Source: Streptomyces antimicrobicus (GTDB lineage Bacteria; Actinomycetota; Actinomycetes; Streptomycetales; Streptomycetaceae). From it: a stretch of DNA of 35,920 nt. Numbering within the stretch: the stretch's first letter is position 1; each line of letters starts with the position of its first letter. Below the pieces are notes generated by a model. That model made no database searches, had not been told where the DNA came from, and was given only the letters and a program-made list of their open reading frames with translations. The stretch spans positions 1 through 35,920 of the forward strand of contig NZ_JAJAUY010000056.1 of assembly GCF_020532625.1 (NCBI RefSeq), read 5' to 3'. The position numbers and the translations under genes were made by a program. Below are positions 31,325 through 35,920 of the stretch, piece by piece.

Positions 31325-32191
31325 TCAGCCCTTGGTGGCACCCGCCGTCATCCCGGCGACGAGATGGCGCTGGGCGAAGACGAAGAAGATCGCCGCGGGG
31401 ATCGCGATGAGGACCGAGGCGGCCGTCATCGGGCCCCAGTTGGCGGTGTACTGGGTGACGAAGGTCTGCAGGCCGCCGGCCAGGGTGAGGTTGTCGTCGC
31501 CGACCATGAAGGCGGAGGCGTAGGCGACCTCGCCCCACGCGGTGATGAACGAGTAGAACGCGGTGACCGCCAGGCCCGGCCGGGCCAGCGGCAGGATCAG
31601 CCGCCAGAAGGTGCCGAAGGGGTTGAGCCCGTCCACCCGCCCGGACTCGTCGATCTCGACCGGGATGGTGTCGAAGAAGCCCTTCATCATCCAGGCGCAG
31701 AACGGCACCGCGATGGTGAGGTACGTGATGATCAGGCCGAGCGGCTGGTTGAGCAGCCCGAGCTGGCCCATCAGGTTGTACAGCGGGACGATCAGGATGG
31801 CCATCGGGAACATCTGGGTCACCAGCAGGGTCCACATCAGCGGCCGCATGCCGGGGAACTTGAACCGGCTGACGGCGTAGCCGGTGGTGGCCGCGATGAA
31901 CACGCCGAGGACGGTGGTGACACCGGCGACGAGGACGGAGTTGCCGAACCAGGTGAAGAAGGAGGTCGACTCCACCAGGTAGCGGTAGTTCTCCAGGGTC
32001 GGGTCCTTGACGAAGTCGGTGCTGATCGCGTCCTTCGCCGGCTTGAGGGAGGTCAGCAGCACCCACAGCACGGGGAAGACGGCGATCACGGAGGCCGCGA
32101 TCAGCGTCGCGTGCAGGGCGACGGAGGCCAGCGGCGAGCGCTCGCCCCGCTTGCGTGCGGACGGCGCGGACGTCGTTGCGGTCATGGTCAC
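31325..32191 (-). CDS. malG: Maltose/maltodextrin ABC permease MalG
   Basis: The 288-residue inner-membrane protein has about six helices, including LASVALHATLIAASVIAVFPVLWVLL at the N-terminus. The EAA cytoplasmic loop reads EIDESGRVDGLNPFGTFWRLILPLARPG and would contact the ATPase. A GTG at 32191, 7 bases after GGAG and overlapping the malF stop as GTGA, was chosen over GTG 32194 and ATG 32185. No ATPase gene is in the window; Streptomyces importers of this kind use the shared MsiK ATPase encoded elsewhere. Confidence 0.94.
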   Translation of the reverse strand: MTMTATTSAPSARKRGERSPLASVALHATLIAASVIAVFPVLWVLLTSLKPAKDAISTDFVKDPTLENYRYLVESTSFFTWFGNSVLVAGVTTVLGVFIAATTGYAVSRFKFPGMRPLMWTLLVTQMFPMAILIVPLYNLMGQLGLLNQPLGLIITYLTIAVPFCAWMMKGFFDTIPVEIDESGRVDGLNPFGTFWRLILPLARPGLAVTAFYSFITAWGEVAYASAFMVGDDNLTLAGGLQTFVTQYTANWGPMTAASVLIAIPAAIFFVFAQRHLVAGMTAGATKG

Positions 32192-33186
32192 CACACTTCT
32201 CCCTGCTTGCGCAGCGAACGCCGGTACACCAGCGCGAAGATCATCAGCAGGGCGAGGATCAGCACGCCCCAGGTCGCGGAGCCGGCGAAGTCGCGCGGGC
32301 TGGAGACGAAGGCCTCACGGAAGGCCTGGGTCACCAGGATCTCGGTGGAGTCCCCCGGGCCGCCCCGGGTGAGCAGGAAGATCACCGGGAACATGTTGAA
32401 GGTCCAGATGGTGGAGAGCAGGATCACGGTCATGCTCACCGCGCGCAGCCCGGGCAGGGTGATGTGCCGGAAGCGCTGCCAGGCGCTGGCGCCGTCCATC
32501 TCGGCGGCCTCGTAGAGCTCGCCGGGGATGGACTGCAGGCCGCCGAGCAGGGCGACCATCATGAACGGGACGCCCAGCCACACGTTGACGGTGATGACGG
32601 AGAGCTTGGCCCAGGTCGGGTCGTCGAGCCACGGGATCGCCCCGATGCCGCCGCCTTCGAGGACCTTGTTGAGGATGCCGTTGTCCCGGTTGAACAGGAA
32701 CCGCCAGGCGAAGACGGACACGAAGCCGGGCACGGCCCAGGGCAGGATCAGCGCCATCCGGTAGAAGGCGCGGCCCCGGAAGTTCCGGTTGAGCATGTTC
32801 GCCAGGGCGAGTCCGAGGGTGAAGGTGACGGACACGCACACGACGGTCCAGAGCACCGTCCACACCAGCCGCTGCCAGAACACGGGGTCCGACAGCACGG
32901 CCGTGTAGTTGTCCAGCCCCACGAAGGAGTACGACGCCTCGATGGTGTTGGCACCGATCGTGCGGGCGACGTTGCGCTCGTTGGCGTCGGTCAGCGACAG
33001 GTAGACGCCGCGGACCAGCGGCCACCCGATGATCACGCCGAGGACGAGCACGACGGGCGCGACCATCGCCCAGGCGTACCAGTGGGTGGCGAGCGCGCGC
33101 TTGAGGCCGCCGCGGCCGCGGCCGCGGGCGACGTCGGTCCCGTCGCCCGCGGCCTGGGCCGCCGTCCGGCTGGTGTGGACAGCCAT
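32188..33186 (-). CDS. malF: Maltose/maltodextrin ABC permease MalF
   Basis: The 332-residue membrane protein has about six helices, beginning WYAWAMVAPVVLVLGVIIGWPLV. The EAA loop ELYEAAEMDGASAWQRFRHITLPGLR is intact. It lacks the large periplasmic loop of E. coli MalF, as usual for Gram-positive homologues. The N-terminal ~35 residues are basic and Gly/Arg-rich. It starts 8 bases after malE and overlaps malG. Confidence 0.94.
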   Translation of the reverse strand: MAVHTSRTAAQAAGDGTDVARGRGRGGLKRALATHWYAWAMVAPVVLVLGVIIGWPLVRGVYLSLTDANERNVARTIGANTIEASYSFVGLDNYTAVLSDPVFWQRLVWTVLWTVVCVSVTFTLGLALANMLNRNFRGRAFYRMALILPWAVPGFVSVFAWRFLFNRDNGILNKVLEGGGIGAIPWLDDPTWAKLSVITVNVWLGVPFMMVALLGGLQSIPGELYEAAEMDGASAWQRFRHITLPGLRAVSMTVILLSTIWTFNMFPVIFLLTRGGPGDSTEILVTQAFREAFVSSPRDFAGSATWGVLILALLMIFALVYRRSLRKQGEVW

Positions 33187-33194
33187 GGGTGTGA

Positions 33195-34466
33195 TTACTT
33201 CCAGCCCTTGAGGATCTTGCGGAACTCGGCGCCGGCGGACTTGGCGGCGTCCTCGGGGGTCGCCGCGCCGGTGACCGCCTTGGTGTACTCGACCTTCAGC
33301 GGGTCGAAGAGGGAGCCGTTCTCCGGGATCCAGGCGCGCTCGACGGCCTTGTCGACGGCCGGCTTGAAGAACTGCACCATCTGGTTGGCCTTGACGTCGG
33401 GCTGCTCGTAGGCGGCGGTCCGGGTCGGGAGCAGGCTGAGCTCCTTGGTGACCTGGGTCTGGACGTCCTGCGAGCTCAGGTACTCGACGAAGGCGTGCGC
33501 GGCGGCGCGGTTCTTGGACCCGGCGTAGACGGCGAGGTCGTGGCCGCCCTGCGGGCCGCCCGCCTTGGCGGAGCCGGCCGGGACCGGGGCGACGCCCAGG
33601 TTGGCCTTGTCGGTGAACTGCTCGCCGGCGTAGGTGTCCTTGATCGCCCAGGGGCCGTTGATCATCATGGCGACCTGGCCGGTCTTGAAGGCGGTCTGCA
33701 TGTTCTGGTAGCCGTCGGTGGAGTTGGTGACGGCGGCGCCGGAGGCGACCAGGTCGCGGGCGGCCTTGAAGGCCTTCACGCCGGCGGGGCCGTCGACCGT
33801 GACGGTCTTGTTCTTGGCGTCGACCAGGTCGCCGCCCTCGCCGTAGATCAGCGGCAGGAACCAGTAGGAGTCGTCGCCGCGCAGGTACAGGCCGGTCTTG
33901 CCGGTCTTCTCCTTGATCTTGGCGCTGGCGGTCTTCAGCTCCTCCAGGGTGGTGGGGGGCTGGACACCGGCGTCGGCGAGCATCTTCTTGTTGTAGAAGA
34001 GGCCGAGGGTGTCGATGACCTGCGGAACGGCGTACATCTGGTTCTCGTACTTGCCGCTCGCGGCCGCCGCCGGCAGGAACTCGGCGTCGACCTTCTTCGC
34101 GGTCGCGTCCGGCACCTTGTCCAGGTAGCCGAGCGAGGCGAAGTCGGCGACCCAGCCGACGTCGGCGCGGATCACGTCAGGGGCGTCGGCGCCGCTGCTG
34201 AAGGCGTTCTTGACCTTGTTCTGGGCGTCGCCGTAGGGGACGTTGACGTACTTGACGGTGACCTTGGGGTGCTTGGCCGTGAACGACTCGGCGATCTTCT
34301 GGAAGGTCGCCTTCTCCGTGTCGTTGGAGGTGTCCCACCAGGTGACCGTGCCGGAGAGCTCGCCGCCGGCGTCCGTGCTGCCGCCGTCGTTCTTGTCGCC
34401 ACCGCACGCCGTCGCCGCGAGCGCCAGGGCCGCGACCAGCGCGGTGGCCGCTATGCCACGCCGCAT
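33195..34466 (-). CDS. malE: Maltose/maltodextrin-binding lipoprotein MalE
   Basis: The 423-residue protein starts at an ATG 5 bases after GGAG. A lipoprotein signal peptide MRRGIAATALVAALALAATAC ends at Cys21, the lipid-anchored residue. The mature part is a family 1 solute-binding protein: GTVTWWDTSNDTEKATFQKIAESF near residue 40, QVAMMINGPWAIKD near 280 and GGHDLAVYAGSKNRAAAHAFVEYL near 320. It would capture maltodextrins made by the secreted amylases and deliver them to MalFG. It is the first gene of the operon; an operator-like palindrome lies 84-106 bases upstream. A longer in-frame start at 34541 was rejected. Confidence 0.95.
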   Translation of the reverse strand: MRRGIAATALVAALALAATACGGDKNDGGSTDAGGELSGTVTWWDTSNDTEKATFQKIAESFTAKHPKVTVKYVNVPYGDAQNKVKNAFSSGADAPDVIRADVGWVADFASLGYLDKVPDATAKKVDAEFLPAAAASGKYENQMYAVPQVIDTLGLFYNKKMLADAGVQPPTTLEELKTASAKIKEKTGKTGLYLRGDDSYWFLPLIYGEGGDLVDAKNKTVTVDGPAGVKAFKAARDLVASGAAVTNSTDGYQNMQTAFKTGQVAMMINGPWAIKDTYAGEQFTDKANLGVAPVPAGSAKAGGPQGGHDLAVYAGSKNRAAAHAFVEYLSSQDVQTQVTKELSLLPTRTAAYEQPDVKANQMVQFFKPAVDKAVERAWIPENGSLFDPLKVEYTKAVTGAATPEDAAKSAGAEFRKILKGWK

Positions 34467-34549
34467 CTGAACTCCTTCGATGATCCCGGCCGCGCCCTCG
34501 CGGTCCCGAGTTGCCGAGAACGTAACAAGGCTGAAAGCCATCCGAAAGG

Positions 34550-34572
34550 CCTTGCGGCAATTTTCTGCAAGG
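34550..34572. promoter_or_regulatory. Maltose-repressor-type operator before malE
   Basis: CCTTGC at 34550-34555 and GCAAGG at 34567-34572 form an inverted repeat with an AT-rich centre (GGCAATTTTCT). The internal TTGC half-sites match those before the amylase. It lies in the 221-base divergent region between malE and the second glucosidase and could control both directions. Confidence 0.78.
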
Positions 34573-34687
34573 GACGGGGATCGTTACATCCATGTGTCCG
34601 TACGGTTGCCGCCGCTTGCTGTTGTTCGAACGGTCTTCGGGTGACAAGGCCCGCAACCGAGGGTCCGGTGGCGGCGTTGACCCCGGT

Positions 34688-35920
34688 ATGACCCATGAGC
34701 TGACCGCCCCCCGCCTTGCAAGCGCTTCCAGCAACGCGACCGCAAGCGGTGCCGCGTGGTGGCGCGATGCCGTCATCTACCAGGTCTACGTCCGCTCCTT
34801 CGCCGACAGCGACGGCGACGGGGTCGGCGACCTGCGCGGGGTCCGCGAGCGCCTGCCGCACCTGGCCCGGCTGGGGGTGGACGCGGTCTGGCTGACCCCC
34901 TTCTACGTCTCCCCGCAGGCCGACGGCGGCTACGACGTCGCGGACTACCGGGCCGTGGACCCGGTCTTCGGCGACCTGTCCGACGCCGACGACCTGGTGC
35001 GCGCCGCCCACGGGCTGGGCCTGAAGGTGATCATCGACGTGGTCCCCAACCACACCTCGGACCGGCACCCGTGGTTCCTGCGGGCGCTGGCCGACCCGGC
35101 GCGGCGGGACCGCTACGTCTTCCGGCCCGGCCGGGGCGCCACCGGGGAGCTGCCGCCCAACGACTGGGAGTCCGTCTTCGGCGGCCCGGCCTGGACCCGG
35201 GTCCCCGACGGCGCCTGGTACCTGCACCTGTTCGCCCCCGAGCAGCCCGACCTGAACTGGGAGAACGCCGAGGTCCACGAGGAGTTCGCCTCCGTGCTGC
35301 GGTTCTGGCTGGACCTCGGCGTGGACGGCTTCCGCGTCGACGTCGCCCACGGCATGGTCAAGGCCGCCGGCCTGCCGGACATCGGGCGCGGCGCCCAGGC
35401 CACGCTGATCGGCACCGAGCCGCTGCCCTTCTTCGACCAGGACGGGGTGCACGAGATCCACCGCGCCTGGCGCCGGCTGCTCGACGACTACTCGGCCGTG
35501 CCGGGCCCGGACGGCACGCCGCGCCCGCGCATCGGCGTCGCCGAGGCCTGGGCCCCGAGCTCGGAGCGGCTCGCGCTGTACGTCCGGCCCGACGAGCTGC
35601 ACCAGGCCTTCAACTTCCGGTTCCTGACGTGCCCGTGGGACGCGGCGGCGATGCGGACCGTCATCGACGAGTCGCTGGCCGCCACGGCGTCGGTCGGGGC
35701 GCCGACCACCTGGGTGCTGTCCAACCACGACGTGGTCCGCCACCGCACCCGGTACGGCGGAGGCCCGCGCGGCCTCGCCCGGGCCCGGGCGGCGGCGCTG
35801 CTGATGCTGGCCCTGCCCGGGTCGGCGTACCTCTACCAGGGCGAGGAGCTGGGTCTGCCGGAGGTGACGGACCTCCCGGACGCCGTGCGCCAGGACCCGG
35901 CCTTCCGGCGCGGGCGGGGC
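34688..35920 (+). CDS. GH13 alpha-glucosidase, paralogue of AglA (3' end outside window)
   Basis: The frame stays open for 411 codons to the window edge, so the gene is partial only because of the window. GH13 residues are D117 (DVVPNH), nucleophile D218 (GFRVDVAHG), acid E286 (GVAEAW) and D348 (NHDVVRH). The order and spacing are almost the same as in the aglA product, and long stretches such as PNDWES[VI]FGGPAWTRV and YLHLFAPEQPD match. No signal peptide, so it is cytoplasmic. One difference is an extra segment SAVPGPDGTPRPR before the acid loop. The ATG at 34688 is the only in-frame start before WWRDAVIYQVY, but no good ribosome binding site precedes it. Divergent from malE. Confidence 0.92.
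   Translation, partial: MTHELTAPRLASASSNATASGAAWWRDAVIYQVYVRSFADSDGDGVGDLRGVRERLPHLARLGVDAVWLTPFYVSPQADGGYDVADYRAVDPVFGDLSDADDLVRAAHGLGLKVIIDVVPNHTSDRHPWFLRALADPARRDRYVFRPGRGATGELPPNDWESVFGGPAWTRVPDGAWYLHLFAPEQPDLNWENAEVHEEFASVLRFWLDLGVDGFRVDVAHGMVKAAGLPDIGRGAQATLIGTEPLPFFDQDGVHEIHRAWRRLLDDYSAVPGPDGTPRPRIGVAEAWAPSSERLALYVRPDELHQAFNFRFLTCPWDAAAMRTVIDESLAATASVGAPTTWVLSNHDVVRHRTRYGGGPRGLARARAAALLMLALPGSAYLYQGEELGLPEVTDLPDAVRQDPAFRRGRG
34715..34736. promoter_or_regulatory. LacI-type operator-like site inside the second glucosidase gene
   Basis: CTTGCAAGCGCTTCCAGCAA (34715-34734) contains the LacI/GalR core palindrome AAGCGCTT at 34720-34727. It is followed by another GCAAGC at 34742-34747. It falls within codons 10-16 of the glucosidase, if the start at 34688 is right, where it would block elongation or initiation. 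Only inferred from motif likeness to the two other sites. Confidence 0.55.

Noticed and set aside
29658..32066. 802-codon form of the glucosidase extending through malG
   Set aside because: The first ~268 residues are antisense-frame translation of malG; MTQHLTDS at 31262 has a good ribosome binding site and begins the family alignment.
34177..34776. Minus-strand frames across the malE promoter region
   Set aside because: They start inside the second glucosidase and end inside malE in the wrong frame, with no domain or ribosome binding site.
1..35920. Mobile elements, tRNA-linked integration or secondary-metabolite cluster
   Set aside because: No transposase, integrase, tRNA gene, PKS/NRPS or phage-like gene was recognised on either strand; gene content and codon bias look uniformly chromosomal.

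Overview
The window is very G+C-rich, with strong G/C third-position bias, GTG starts, GTGA/ATGA gene overlaps and purine-rich ribosome binding sites. Gene content (glnII, malEFG with GH13 glucosidases, a secreted amylase and pullulanase) points to the chromosome of Streptomyces or a close relative such as Kitasatospora. No tRNA, rRNA, CRISPR array, transposase or phage gene was seen.

Layout. 1-1865 is non-coding and dominated by GC-rich repeats, above all a tandem array of about ten ~127-bp units. 1866-6780 holds a small conserved basic protein, an ArsC/Spx-type protein, an alpha/beta hydrolase divergent from a MarR regulator (palindrome between them), a MocR-type regulator coupled to marR, and a membrane protein. 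6827-8958 holds a Gfo/Idh/MocA oxidoreductase divergent from glnII, with a four-element GlnR-like box between them. 8959-10203 holds a terminator, simple repeats, an inverted repeat, an unreported-looking 39-codon ORF with a Cys-Cys motif, and a stand-alone OmpR-type winged-helix protein. 10347-13124 holds a PepSY membrane protein and a His-rich membrane protein on the minus strand, separated by a low-complexity repeat block. 13203-16791 holds a rhomboid-like protein, a tyrosine-phosphatase-like enzyme and a large membrane protein whose cytoplasmic part resembles a degenerate ECF sigma factor. 17009-20343 holds a metal-dependent hydrolase/ferritin-like protein translationally coupled to a flavin/[2Fe-2S] reductase, then a TetR regulator and a GNAT acetyltransferase.

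20330-35920 is a starch/maltodextrin utilisation locus. On the minus strand, a secreted alpha-amylase with a starch-binding domain and a 1,791-residue amylase-pullulanase would degrade starch and pullulan outside the cell. The malEFG ABC transporter would import maltodextrins, a cytoplasmic GH13 glucosidase would cleave them, and a LacI-family repressor ends the operon by a 4-nt overlap. A second paralogous glucosidase starts divergently from malE and runs off the window. CTTGC/GCAAG operator-like sites lie before the amylase, before malE and inside the start of the second glucosidase. A bulb-lectin-type secreted protein and a small secreted protein sit between the amylase and the repressor.

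The best candidates for undescribed biology are the 39-codon ORF with its winged-helix neighbour, the ferritin-like/reductase pair, the sigma-like membrane fusion protein, the lectin inserted in the starch locus, and the 127-bp array. Minisatellites of many different unit lengths occur in intergenic regions and inside genes. All assignments come from reading the sequence; no database search was possible.
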